DNA of 64,000 nt from Floccularia luteovirens (lineage: Eukaryota > Basidiomycota > Agaricomycetes > Agaricales > Squamanitaceae), in contig VSJF01000009.1 in assembly GCA_009739215.1 (NCBI GenBank), positions 434,001-498,000 of the forward strand, written 5' to 3'. Of the stretch, positions 1-11,148 are shown in pieces. The notes below the pieces were generated by a model, which saw nothing but the letters and a program-made list of their open reading frames with translations, had not been told where the DNA came from and did no database searches. The number at the start of each line of letters is the position of its first letter. Within the stretch, counting starts at the first letter, position 1. The translations under genes and the position numbers were made by a program.

Positions 1-1511
1 GGGGATGGCTCTGAGTCTGGGTTTTGGATTGGGGTTATAGCGGGAATGGAAACAGCAACCGGGAAAGGCGGAGGTGGTGTTACGTAAATGCCATCATCCA
101 ATAATGGAGGGGGTGGCATGCTTGGTGGAATATCTGCATAGGTGATACCCGGTGGAGGGGAAAGAGGAGATGTCGCAAGTGAAACTGATGGTAAAGGCGG
201 TGGTGGGAAGTCAGGAGAAGAGAAAGATGTAGAAGCTGCTAGTGAAGAAAGCAGCGGTGAAGCAGGAGACAGATGATGTCCGGAGAGCGAGGACGACGCC
301 AAAGAGTCTATGTAAGTCGGTGGATCTCTTGGAATAATAGTCCCCGGGAAGAACCTCGGTACGAATGGTGCTGGACCAGACATTGGTGGTGAATTATCGG
401 AACTGGTTAAGCTCTCCCGGTCTTTACGATCTCTGCGAGCAGCTGCTCTTCGTCTTCGTATAATGCTGATCGCAAGACCTAATGCAAATATAGCAAGGAC
501 ACCTACACTTCCTCCGATTGCCCCAGCAAAAGTTCCAACGTTGTGTTTTCGTACATTGCTAGGGGGAGAATAGTTGGTTTGGATATTTCCGACAAAACAT
601 CGCGAGGTTAAACTTACGGGTCAATAGAGGCACTTGGTGAGGCAGGTGCAGCCGAAGTCGGAGATGTAGAGATAACAGAAGTAGCTTGTACCGCATCTTC
701 CTCGGTATCCGTATATTTCATATAATCAAAAAAGAATATAGAATTTTGTCCGACTTCGACAAGGAGTGTATGCGGCCCATCTGGGAGGCCGTCAACTGAG
801 AATACCTGCACGCCAGCAACAAAGTTGGTTAGATTTGGAGAGCCAGCATGCATATATCGACCGTGCGGCTTGTTGTCGAGAGTGAAGGAGAGATTCATGG
901 CGGTTGGCATTGTCGCTGTGGGTATGCTGCTTTGCGGTTGGACGCAAAATATATATACGGCCGAACCTAGACGAAAATATTGAGTGACACTGGTAGTTGA
1001 GAGGTGGTCAAACTATACCAGTAAAATTAAACTGAACGGTCACATTCATATCGGTGAAACCATCGTCGTCGAAATCTAGTCTTGGAGAGAAAACAAAACG
1101 CTTTGAATCTCCAGAACCACCTTTCCCTTTACCATTTTCATCACCATTACTCTCTTCGTGATTATCGGGGTCATTTGGACCAGCATCAGGGTCATTATCA
1201 TCATTATCAGTAGTAGCAGCAGCAGCAGCAGCAGCTGTGGGCTGTGTGGATGCAGAAGTGGCGATTGTACTGGGAATGTCATCATTGTCAGAAGCCATGA
1301 GATGAGTCCCGACATGAAAAGATTGCTGGTAAGCAATAGCAATGTTTGGGTCTACGCATGAAGGACATTTGTCTGCACTGGAACGCCAAGCCTCTGAAGG
1401 GAGATATATGATTGAAGGGTCAGTGTCATCGACGGTAACATTGGTTAGCTTTGCAGAAACGGAGAAGTAGATGGCAAAATAGAGGAAGAGGAGAGCGTAG
1501 AGGGAGGACAT
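1..1511 (-). CDS. Single-pass surface protein with galactose-binding-like ectodomain, 3' end cut by window
   Basis: No enzyme function is implied; this is the common mushroom layout of secretion signal, beta-sandwich ectodomain, one membrane helix and cytoplasmic tail. Exon 1 (1511 down to about 1013) starts with a hydrophobic signal (MSSLYALLFLYFAIYF) and then a segment beginning LTNVTVDDTDPSIIY, which resembles the start of the galactose-binding-like fold seen in many fungal membrane proteins. After an intron with GTATAG..CTAG the fold continues (SAVYIFCV, then TLLVEVGQN and FFDYMKYT). A second intron (about 561-606) leads to the membrane helix (GTFAGAIGGSVGVLAIFALGLAI) followed by RRRRRAAARR and a Ser/Pro-rich tail that runs off the left edge with no stop. 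An odd acidic, poly-Ala insertion sits in the middle of the ectodomain. A sugar-binding or cell-wall-sensing role is inference only. Confidence 0.72.
1215..1235. repeat. AGC trinucleotide microsatellite inside the surface-protein gene
   Basis: Seven perfect AGC units lie in exon 1 of the surrounding minus-strand gene. In the coding frame they give a run of seven alanines, flanked by Thr/Ser and by an Asp/Asn-rich acidic stretch, so the repeat is translated. Confidence 0.9.
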
Positions 1512-1672
1512 TGTGGGGAAAGGGAGAGAGAGAGGAAGGAGAAAGCTGGGGGAAATAAAGGGCGTGAGAGGTTGACATTGTGATGAAGAGAGGGAAGAGA
1601 TAATATGTGTTTGGGTGGATGACGTTCCGGCTATTGCTTGTTACCGCAGATCTCCGTTATTCTTTGACGATA

Positions 1673-3849
1673 ATGACACTCAACCGTTTCTCAGCAAAGG
1701 TCGATGGTTCCATTCCCGTACACGCTCTGCTCTATAATGACGAGGATCTCTTAGCATCTCAACATGGCGTTGGTATCTACGATGGGTCTTTCTGCTTTAT
1801 CTATCTCATTACCTAATTATTCACTCTATTCTATCAGCCAACTTAAATCTAATCTTCACCAGAACGGTACAATCCACGTAACTACTCATCGTCTCTTCTA
1901 CATCGACGTCCCCAATCCATCCACTCACTCTTTCCTCCTGGATCTCTCATACGTGTCACAGACTGACTACTACGCCGGTCTATTCAAGTCCTCTCCAAAG
2001 GTCACAGCTGTACCTTTCACCCAGCCCCGCTCTCTCGGGTCTTGCTTTCCACCACCCCGAACAATCAGATCCTGCAGAAGCCGCCTTTCAAAGCTGGGAA
2101 TGCCAGGTCTGCGCCTATCGTAATCCACCCTGGCTTGAGCCCTGCTGCTGCTCGAATATGTGGTTTGTGCGGGGTTCCCCGTGCATTGGTACCTGCTGTC
2201 ACATCAATCCATCTTTCATCTTCTTTACCTACTTCGTCCTCAGACTCTACCCTACTCTCTGCATCTCCAGCAGCAACCAGTCAAACCGACGACAATTTAA
2301 TTCCATGTCCTGCTTGTACTTTTCTTAACCACCCTTCTTTATTATCTTGCGAGATTTGCTCAACAAAGTTGCCTCCTTCCCAACATCAACGGAGACAGCT
2401 AAAATCAGCACCCTCTTCTCGGACAGAGTCCCCTGTGCCTGACGAGGATGACTTTGACCAAGATAGCAAACCTCACAGATTAATTAAAGTTAGCTTCCGG
2501 AAAGGCGGTGACAAGCCTTTTTATGCTGTTCTTAAACGTAGCTTGAAAGGAAAAGCATGGGAGGTTTGTCGGTATTGTAATACTCTCAACGCAGTTCATA
2601 CAGGTTCTAACCACACGAATAGGGCAAGGGACTTGGACCCAGCACAGGGGGATTTGCGAAGCATTCCGATACTAATTTGGGATCGAATGAAAATAGCTTC
2701 ACCAAGTCTGGCATTAGTGAGTTCCACCTCCCCCATTCTCTGTCAAAATGCCATACACCTTCGTTTATTTTTATCTTTCTTAACCTCCCCTCTCCCTCCC
2801 TGCAATACTTACCCGTGTTTCTTTTCTTTCTTCTAGGTGGTATTCTCAGGACGGTGGAAACTTCGTCCCAGGGGAGAGAATCTAATTTGAAGGATGCTTT
2901 ACAAGACTTGGAAGCCCTCATGGTTAAAGCCAAAGATATGGTTCGCCTCGCAGCGGAGTTGAATGAAAAATTGACAGCATCTTCTTCTGCCACCTCCTCA
3001 TCTACATCCGCTCCCTATCTCTCTTCGCCAGCAGCGAATACCAATGTCTCGTCACCTATCTCCTCCGCACCATCATCTTCAACTACATTAGTTCCGTCAT
3101 CTACTGAACCGGAAGAAGCTACATTTATCCGAAGCTCACTTTCCCAGCTAGGTTTGCAAATGGCGAATACACCAGTTACACTTGATATGATGAAAGATGA
3201 GAGGAAGTGGTATGAGGAACTTGCACGTGAGCTTGCCAGCGTCTTACAGGGTGATCAGAGATTTGGTTCATCCAAGAGTTCGGTAAATTCTTATGGAGGC
3301 AGGGAGGGAGCTGGGAATGGAATGATGAAGAAGAGAAATATTATAGCGTTGGATGAGGCTTGGGGAGGTTGGAATAGGGCTCGCGGCGTTGGTAAATATA
3401 TTTTTACTTGCTTTACTAAATCTATCATAATAAATTTCCCCTTTCTAGCTCTAATCCCACCAACGACATTCCTGCAGGTTATACCCCTCCTCCCATCATA
3501 CACATCTCCAACAATCCATACCAGGACATTCTCTTCCGGACTTGTGGTCTTACATACCCCTCCATACACACACACGTCGTTTTCTTCTCGTCTTGTAACT
3601 GACCTCAAGGAACGAGGCCCGAAAACAGGTATGGAGATTGCGGAACAGGAAGGAAAGGGTGGGGAAGGTGTTACGGTTGGTTTGATCAAGGAGATGATTG
3701 ATGCTGTCGAGAAGGATGGTACCATTTGTAGGGACGACGTTAAGAATAAGATTATTGGTGCTGGGTCATTTTCTAGCGGTGGTGTGGAAGTTGAGGTTAT
3801 GTGGTGGCCTAATATTTTTGTAGGGTATAATTGGGATGGGCAGATGTGA
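1673..3849 (+). CDS. VPS36: ESCRT-II subunit VPS36 (vacuolar protein sorting), reading frame broken twice
   Basis: VPS36 is the ESCRT-II subunit that binds phosphoinositide and ubiquitin on endosomes and helps sort membrane cargo into multivesicular bodies. The protein starts MTLNRFSAKVDG and has the GLUE-domain signatures LLASQHGVGIYDG and THRLFYID, joined by a 57-base intron. Two NZF zinc fingers lie inside the GLUE domain: the first WECQVC..CGLCG, the second CPAC..CEIC. Then come SFRKGGDKPFYAVLKRSLKGKAW, a coiled region (ALQDLEALMVKAKDMVRL) and the EAP45 winged-helix end with MWWPNIFVGYNWDGQM. Other introns are about 2563-2622, 2715-2835 and one near 3392-3449. Two single extra bases break the frame: one at ACAGCTG near 2008-2014, one in CCACCCTGG near 2126-2134 inside the first zinc finger. 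Removing one base at each restores the family sequence, so an assembly error is likelier than loss of function. Confidence 0.88.
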
Positions 3850-4129
3850 GATCTTTACCTTTTTTTTCGTAATCAAAAAATAGTTTTCATGGGTGGGATT
3901 GCAATGAATGTTTTATCTGCGGAACACGGAGCACCGGTCGATTGTCAAAAAAAATGATAGTTCCTTGGGAAGTAAAACTATAGATAGCAATAGTGTTCTC
4001 CGACTACAATTTGAATACATTACATATTTATTTTCCATACATAGAGTCTAGACAGTGTGAGAAGGAAGGTTTCGGTTTATCGGGGGAGTGGATATCTAAA
4101 AATTACGAGGGGAGAGAGGAAAGTAATAA

Positions 4130-5313
4130 TCAAACAACAGACCCTGCCAAAGAGATTAATGACCTAGGGGTAGGTCTTTCAGGTATGACATTGCTGATAG
4201 GTAAACCTGCATCTTTCCAAGCTTGGAAGCCTCCAATTATATCTGTAGAGTTGAGTAATCCAAGTTGTTGTAACGAATATGCAGCCAAACTACAAAGATT
4301 ATTCATAAATGACCCCAAACTTCTCAAAAAAAAAAAAACAACACACCTAGAAGTATATCCCTCCTGACAAAAAACAATAATCCTCAAATCATACCTATCC
4401 GCAATCGCCAACCTCGCCGGAGATCTCGGATCAAACCTCCACTCAAGTACATTCCTCTCCACAACCTAACGCTCCATGAATCTCACCCTCCCTCGCTCTC
4501 TGCGCCGCCGGTCTAATATCAACCAAAAAAGTCGGTGCATGAACTTGACTTTCTCGCAGTTCATCATACGCTTGCATCGGCTTCACTCTCTGTATTTTCG
4601 AACGCGCCTCATTCAAGATGATATCTATACTTTTCGAACCTGGAGGTGGTAATAGTGGATCTATGGGTGATCGAGCGGATTTTCGGACGACGTCTTGGAG
4701 AGCTGTTTCGTCGAACATTTCTGTACCCAGCCCTCTGATTGACGCTACCCACTGGAATTCTTCGATGTGGGCGGCGTCTATGCGACCGATGAATTTTGCA
4801 CTTGCGAGGAGGACTGCGCGTTGTACGAGGTCTTCTGATGAACCGCAGATTATTAGGGAAATAGGTGGAGAGGTGGGTGTGGATGTGGATGTAGGCGTGG
4901 GAGAGGCTGTCGTGCCGATCGCGAATAGGTGGTCTCTTAAGGATAGTTTGACAGAGAGCAGCTCGGATACGGTGCGTAAGAATGACTCGGTGCTGGAGTT
5001 GGGGAATGTCAACATTACACCGACTTTTACACCTACGTTCCATCTGGTATGTTAGCATCATAGTTTAAAAATTAATAAGAAAGGGTTTATTACCATCTAT
5101 GGTCTCTGCTTTGGTGATAATCCGAATTGCTGTTTCTGCAGCAACTTGATCACGGACGTCATCCAAAGTTCTTTGTGGAGGTTGTTCATTAAAATTGGAT
5201 CTTCTAACTAGCGCATTGTCAGCACCACCATCTACTGTGCTGTTGTCGTAACTTTGGTGCGAGGATTGGCTGGGTGCGGTGCTTGGAGGATGGAGAGTCC
5301 GGAAACCGATCAT
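4130..5313 (-). CDS. Rhodanese-domain protein with an unassigned N-terminal domain
   Basis: The C-terminal third is a rhodanese fold: start LVDIRPAAQRAREGEIHGAL, active-site loop FCQEGYTS with the cysteine that would carry persulfide, and end GGFQAWKDAGLPI. Rhodaneses move sulfane sulfur or act as binding modules. The N-terminal half (MIGFRTLHPPSTAP, RTLDDVRDQVAAETAIRII, LRTVSELLSVKLSLRDHLFAIG, LVQRAVLLASAKFIGRI) I do not recognise. Exon 1 ends after KAETID; a 65-base-class intron ends CGTAG before VKVGVMLTF. A second intron splits the active-site loop (SG-type joint TCT AG|GTGTGT..TTTGTAG|T). One extra G near 4468 (TTAGGTTGT on the coding strand) breaks the frame just after EIHGAL; without it the reading continues as VVERNVLEWRFDP. 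The gene is head-to-head with FMP46. Confidence 0.75.
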
Positions 5314-5365
5314 GGTAGTTGTAAGTAGTTTAGTTAGTATGAGAATAGAACACTTAAGGTAACAA

Positions 5366-5373
5366 TATAAATA
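5366..5373 (+). promoter_or_regulatory. TATA box of FMP46 in a short divergent promoter
   Basis: TATAAATA lies about 40 bases before the FMP46 start. The whole space between the two divergent start codons (5314-5410) is only 97 bases, so both genes probably share promoter elements. Confidence 0.5.
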
Positions 5374-5410
5374 GACTGGAGTACAATGTGTTACATAATC
5401 ACACTTGTTA

Positions 5411-6024
5411 ATGTTCAACTCATTCAAAAGAAAGCTTGTAAGCTTGGATTTCTGTATTCCAGTAGCAATGCAATTAGCTTACACTCATTATTAACAGCCG
5501 GAAATCTCTATTTTGTCGGTTCCAAGTTCTTCTCTGTTACGTCGTTTCTAACCGTCACTTTTTATTATAGCCACCGCCCGTCTTCCCCTCCTTCCACAAA
5601 GGCTCTCAACCTCCTCCGCTCCTCGCTCTCTTCTCCTTATCCACCAAACAACCCCTCCTCGCCACCTCTTCAATTCAATCTCCAAGTGATTGAATCCACA
5701 CCAACCCCCGACCAGCTCAACATCATCCTCTCCTACCTCTCCTCTTCAAAAAGCTCCTCCCCGCCTCCCTCAACAGTATTCATCTCCGCACATCCCTCCG
5801 CTCCTTCTCTCACCGATAGACCTAGTACGGTTAAGGAAATTGCAAAGCTAGGCGAGAAGAACCCTGATGCTTTGAAATGGCCAATTGTTGTTGATTGGAA
5901 TGAAGGCAAAGCGAGTGTAGGCGATTTGGATGCTGTGAAAGGTATCTTGGAAACATTAAGGAAGAGGAGAGATGGGGAGTTGAATGACGAGGATGTGTAT
6001 CAACCGAAAGGATGGTTCAGTTAG
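5411..6024 (+). CDS. FMP46: Putative mitochondrial redox protein FMP46 (DUF1687, thioredoxin fold)
   Basis: The product matches the fungal DUF1687 family (yeast Fmp46), small mitochondrial thioredoxin-fold proteins of unclear substrate. Three exons can be read: MFNSFKRKL (5411-5437, donor GTAAGC), a short exon PEISIF after an acceptor AACAG, and the long exon after TATAG beginning HRPSSPPSTKALNLL. The middle has LQVIESTPTPDQLNIIL, and the end has KWPIVVDWNEGKASVGD and DEDVYQPKGWFS, which are the strongest family signatures. The classical CxxC of active thioredoxins is absent, which is usual for this family. No frame break is seen. It is transcribed divergently from the rhodanese gene. Confidence 0.8.
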
Positions 6025-6395
6025 TTGATTGTGAATTTTTTTTTCTATAAAAATTTATAGAAATGAATTGTAAATGTATGTATTTCTCATTTTTTTTTGA
6101 CATCCCACATGTACAATCATATCCGAATTCATTAATACAAAGAGTGTTTCTTTCTATTAAGATCTAGGGTTACATATTTCAATTACCCTCCCCATGAATT
6201 CACAGGTTTACCTTCAAATCCATTCAGTGTGAGGATCGAACTAGTTCAGCGGGCGTACCTTAGGGTCTTGCCTGTTCAGCTCGTGAAAAGCTGAAGACCT
6301 TAGCGAGAAGGACAATGGGATAAAACAAAAAGCGATTTCATGTTATCAAAATCCACCATCCACCACCTTTGTTTAATCCGTCATGCAGTAGACTG
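6025..6395. other. Intergenic, no gene seen
   Basis: Holds the 3' end of FMP46 (T- and A-rich) and the upstream region of the next gene. I see no supported gene, RNA or repeat. Confidence 0.6.
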
Positions 6396-6935
6396 ATGTC
6401 TGAAACAACAGGAAGCAACACTATAACAAGTTCCAAGGTTCGTCCTTCTCATAACTCCTATATTTTATTCCGCTCTTTCTTCAGTTGCTTTACCAATCTC
6501 TACAAAATCTGAATAGTCATCCATCAATCCAAAACTTCTAAAAGCCGATGCAAGGAAACCTCTACCAAGAAACACCTCTCAAAAACAGGCGAGACACGCG
6601 CACCTTGGTTTGTCCACCGTTGGAAGTTGGTCCTCTTCGCCGTGATTTCTACTGCTGCGGTTGTTTCTGGGGGGGTTGCCGCTGTCGTTAAGAAGAGTGC
6701 GAAGATTGACTCGGATAGTGGTGGTGGTGGCAGTGGGAGTGACTGGGGACGGAATGTTTCTTCGTCAACCGGTTCAGTTTCCAGTTCAGTTTCCAGTTCC
6801 ACCAGTACGGGAACATCGTCCAATAGATTCGAAACACTACCGCCTACCACTTCATCCGGTTCTTCACCCCAAGGGACAACATTCTCTTCAGATCCAACTG
6901 TATCTACCGAACCTCCTTCCTTTCAAGATTCTTAA
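6396..6935 (+). CDS. Small single-pass membrane protein, tandem family copy 1 (one frame break)
   Basis: Function unknown. Exon 1 encodes MSETTGSNTITSSK and ends in a phase-0 donor GTTCGTCC, the same donor and phase as copy 2. After the acceptor GAATAG (to 6516) exon 2 reads SSINPKLLKADARKPLP, close to copy 2 (DPKLLLANRTKSLP). The frame then breaks in an A run near 6581-6585, where one more A would join it to TGETRAPWFVHRWK and the membrane helix LVLFAVISTAAVVSGGVAAVV. A Ser/Gly/Thr-rich tail (SSSTGSVSSSVSSSTSTG) follows to the stop. The helix has the GG-rich pattern shared by copies 2 and 3. By the positive-inside rule the Ser-rich tail is likely outside, but the orientation is inference. 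Confidence 0.6.
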
Positions 6936-8696
6936 ATCTGGTATTTCATACATTAATCTATCCGTTTGATATATACATAGAGAATATCGTTATTGTATAC
7001 TTACATGCATTCATTTACGCAGCCGACTCTTTTTTCTCTAATTTGATTAAAATATTATATTGTACCCATCAAAGAAAGTTACCGCAGGTCTGAAATTAAG
7101 ACCCTGGAATAATTGAGAACCTGGTTCCACAGAGCATGATATATGTGAATGAGGGACTCGCGGGAGAGGGAACTGGCATAACGGCTTCACTTTAATAACT
7201 GGACCACCGACGATAATCTTTATCATTTCCAGTTCTGGGGTCCGGAGAAAATTGCAATTTCGAAAGGTAAAGGAATAGCAAATCGAGGAAGGGATGATGA
7301 GTCAAGAAAAGGAATCCACTGCTCAGGAATCCCTGCACCGAATAAATCACTCACAGCCTCCCTTTCCTCGCCAACCGGGTCTGCGGCCAACATCATCATC
7401 ATGACGGCAAGGCTGATGATATCTGTAAAAAGGACAGCTAAAGTTGTCATTCTTCACCATAAAAAAAGCTGTATGCTTGCCACGGTGGAAGTACTGAAAA
7501 TTTGGGTTACATAGGAGAGGTCCACTGCTTGACCAGCGAGATCAACCCATGACCTGTGATAATATTGGCAACAACGATATTTATAGGATATGAGACGCAC
7601 TGCTGATACCAACTTGAAGTGAGTTGCAAGTAATCACGTACTTATAGAAGTATTTTTAAAACTCACAGGAAACAAGTATAGCTCATCAAGCTGTCAAAAA
7701 TGATATAAGTGAGTGCACTGATAGATAGAGATCACATTTCGGTATGATCATTCACAGACATTCAGGTGAAATCACAGTTATCAAGAATGATGGTGTTTAT
7801 CAAGATACTTGGAAGTCATGTATGATGAACCCGACTGTAAGGGCAATTGATTAGTGATTCGGCGGCCACTGGGAGGGTTTAGAAATGTGATCGCGGGATT
7901 GCACACTAATGGCACAATAATATTTGCTGCGGTGGGTTTACAAAGGCTGCGTAAGTAGTGAACCAATATACATATCTGGTGGCGCCCGAGACAAAGTAAG
8001 TTAAGAACATAACTGTGACTATATATAATGGCGATCGTCGTTTTATTCATAGAACAACGCGCCAGTACTTTGCATCAGTTTCGTGGATACTTCTATGAAT
8101 TTCGCAACGCTTCGAGAAGTTGTGGCTTTAGCTTGAAGGTTTTGAGGTTTTATTTCGTATCTCACCCTTGCTAGGTTTACGGTATATAAGTACACAGCCA
8201 ATTCCCTTTTCAAGTTGGGAACTTTCTACCGTAAGATTTGACATGAACAACAGAAATTGACATGTCCATAACTTCATAAGGAATGGTCGATCCGGTGAGA
8301 GTTTATGTTACGAAACAAAGAAAGCGAGGAAAGCGCATGTTGCAGCGATCGGTGACCATGAAAGAGCAATTGGATTCCCCCGCACAGACCACTGGGCCCC
8401 GTGGACACCCTCGTACCTTAAAGTTAGCTGTCGGTCTGGTTCAGGGTCTGAATTGGCCCTTTTCTATTTACTTCCTCTCCGACTAACTTAACTTTCCCTG
8501 GTCGTTAGGGGTTGGGGTCCGCTTGGAAGGAGTATAACCCAATCTTTCAAAACAGTCCACGATCCACCTGCCCTTTAAATTTTGACATTCATACCATTCA
8601 TATATGCTCTTGAACCTGTTCACGTTACTATAAACCACCTTGATCAGCGCCTTTATTTTATTTTGGGCATTGGGGTTTTTCAGCGCTCATTTTTAG
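6936..8696. other. Long intergenic stretch between tandem copies 1 and 2
   Basis: Only short uninterrupted frames occur. A 75-residue minus-strand frame (7223-7450) has no homolog I recognise and no splice partners. A TATA-like TATATAAG is present near 8182 but it is too far from the next start to assign. No repeats or RNA genes seen. Confidence 0.55.
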
Positions 8697-9399
8697 ATGT
8701 CCTCTCTTGCGGATACCAGTTTCAAGCAACAAAGAAATACTGGCCAATCTTCCAAAGCATCCATACACTCTCCAAAGGTTCGTCTTTCTATTTCTGTATT
8801 CATCTCTTTCTTATTTCAGAATTATTGATCATTGTTGTCTCAATCCCTCCTTTCACAAACTTGGGTACTTACAGCAAGCGCCAGACTATGATCCAAAACT
8901 CTTGCTAGCGAATCGAACAAAATCTCTCCCTGATGAACCCCCAAAATATGCAACAACATCGAAACTTCACCCAATCTGGAGTACCACCAGGGGAAGGCTT
9001 ATCCTTGCTGGTGTAGTGCTCCTGTTACTTGCTGCAGTGGTTGGAGGTGCTGTTGGGGGTGCATTGAGTAAGGATGGAGCAGTTATTCCGACAAATTCAA
9101 CGTCAAGTTCAACAAGTTTGATGAATGATAATACTGCTTCGCAAGGGCCGAGTTCGCTCAGTTCCAACTTAACGGTTAGCCGGAGTAGCACGGTACCCCC
9201 AAGTAATACACCACAGGTTCAAGGTGACGGTGGTGAAAATTCTATCCAACCTCAAGCATCGTCTACATCATCCCCTATAACCAGTATTCCTTCTGCGACA
9301 AGCGACCAACCTAGTTCCTCATCCATGTCTATAACTGGGCCTAGTAGTATTGAGACTGCTAGGCCACCTGGACAATTCGATGGCCAAGCTCAATCATAA
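8697..9399 (+). CDS. Small single-pass membrane protein, tandem family copy 2
   Basis: Function unknown. Exon 1 (MSSLADTSFKQQRNTGQSSK..) ends at a phase-0 donor GTTCGTC; the intron of about 95 bases ends CTTACAG, and exon 2 begins QAPDYDPKLLLANRTKSLP. The cytoplasmic-looking N-terminal part contains LHPIWSTTRGR just before a single membrane helix, LILAGVVLLLLAAVVGGAVGG, followed by about 110 residues very rich in Ser, Thr, Pro and Asn (many potential O- and N-glycosylation sites). No signal peptide is seen, so it looks like a type II or signal-anchored protein. Copy 3 repeats the W-x-T-T-R/K-G and AAVVGGAVGG pattern exactly, which marks a tandem duplication. Confidence 0.7.
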
Positions 9400-10596
9400 C
9401 GCGACGATCTTCATGATGATTGTAATACCAAAGTTGCTTCGATGATAAGCGGTGTCTTTTTTTTCCATTTCGTGAATACATGAATTTTGGGTTTTACCTT
9501 TGGGTTTTTTTGGTTTTCTTTTTCATTTGGGTTTTGTACCTGGGTTTTTTCGATGAATTGGGTTTATACACTCTCGATGAATATAATGGACACAGCGGGG
9601 TACTGTAGGTTGTACATAAAGCATTTGAGTACAACTATGACTTTCTTTCTTTCTCTATTTTCTTTTCTTATGTCGGGTTTACGATATCCTCTCGGGTCTT
9701 TTACGACGTACATACGTAGAATAAATATAATAAAATGGTATTTTTTGGTCTTTGGTACCTCCTAAAGTTATTCTTCGGCGGTTTAGATTGTCAGGAGCAT
9801 ATTTACGCACTTCTTTGCTTTGCCCTAAATGAAAGCCTTGGACTTCATGATATGAGTGAGTGGAAGCAAGGTGGAGGAGAAGAGTGATATGCAATATATA
9901 TTTAGCAAACTGATAAGCTTTGTACCCCCACATTATTTATGAGGCTTCTCTCAACGACTGGCTCACTTGTGGATGACCTCTCGTGATATGTATTCAACTA
10001 AGGCAAATGTATAGAGTTCGGTGATATTGTTATATAGTTCTCATTTACTTATTCATGAATATGCAGTGCAGAGGTGAGAAATCTATCTTGAGAGCTTAAT
10101 GATAAGCATATAATAAGTATGTAGATGAGATATCAAGGGAAAGTCTAAGATCATTGCAAGGTGTGTAACATCATGATCAAATGAATACATACAAGTATAA
10201 ATCGCGCAGCTTTAGAAGCTTGGTTCTCATTAGTTCTCGGAGAAGTTGGAAAAACATCTTCAAAATCGACGTCAATGACTGCAATTGAGCGGTTACATAT
10301 AATTAATTCCTACTTACGGACTACGGCGACGGACTCGGGGACTGCCGGACCGGTGCATAGTGCCCACACACAGCATCAAAGATGGATGCACAGAATTATC
10401 ATTGAGGCTGTACAGGTTCCCTTCCTTTACAAGCTCCTGATTAATCAGGCCTGTCTGGTCCAGTGCGGTGTCCATCAACTCACCTCATCGCATATCTCCC
10501 TCTTTCTCTTACTTCTCGACCGTCCAACCCTTGCGACTCCTTACTCGGAGTACTTTTTTTCTATCATTTTTCTCTCTGTCGGTAGAGGTGTAAAGG
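9400..10596. other. Intergenic between tandem copies 2 and 3
   Basis: A T/G-rich part (about 9480-9560) made of loose GGGTTTT units gives an apparent frame without family support. The rest is AT-rich non-coding sequence and the upstream region of copy 3. Confidence 0.55.
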
Positions 10597-11148
10597 ATGC
10601 GTTCCAACAGCGGACACGACTATGATGAAGCGCTGCTCGCTTCAGTGCCAATTCCAACCACAGCTCAGAAACAGGTAGATTTTTCCCGCTACTGCCTGTC
10701 AGTTTCTCCCAATTAGAACAAGTACTGATAACGACTACGCTCTTGCTTTTGAAAGGGTGGCTACGATCCTGACATTTTATCCGATGCTGAAAAGAAGCAG
10801 ACAAGCTCATCAATATTAGCTCGCGATCCAGAACGTGGTGTTGCAGCGATTCCACAAGAGCGAAGCCAGGTTTCTTTGGTACAAAAACCAAACACACCAT
10901 TCTGGCGCACGACGAAGGGAATATTCATCATTATAATCCTTATATGTGTCATTATTGCTGCGGTTGTGGGTGGCGCTGTTGGTGGGACGAGACGCAAGGG
11001 GAATAGCAATATCACTGGTGGTGACAGTTCAGGACAAGGGAATGTCTCTGATTCTAAATCCCAAGTAATAACGTCATCTAGTGGTTCACCTACAAGTCAG
11101 AGCGCAGCGACGCAGGGTGGCAATGTTCCTCCGCCTATTCAAACTTGA
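10597..11148 (+). CDS. Small single-pass membrane protein, tandem family copy 3
   Basis: Function unknown. Exon 1 reads MRSNSGHDYDEALLASVP and ends AQKQ at a phase-0 donor GTAGAT; the intron ends TTGAAAG at 10755 and exon 2 begins GGYDPDILSDAEKK. The helix region is FWRTTKGIFIIIILICVIIA, then AAVVGGAVGG and the basic stop-transfer TRRK, followed by a short Gly/Ser/Thr tail ending NVPPPIQT. The YDP motif, the W-R-T-T-K-G entry and the glycine-rich end of the helix match copy 2. The extracellular tail is about half as long as in copy 2. No frame break is seen. Confidence 0.7.

Noticed and set aside
7223..7450. 75-residue minus-strand frame with a Met-rich hydrophobic start
   Set aside because: It looks like a signal peptide by composition, but nothing that follows matches a family and there is no continuation by splicing.
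9487..9765. 92-residue frame rich in Phe and Gly
   Set aside because: It reads through a T/G-rich loose repeat of GGGTTTT in the 3' region of tandem copy 2, with no family support. It is not a telomeric array, since the units are irregular and few.
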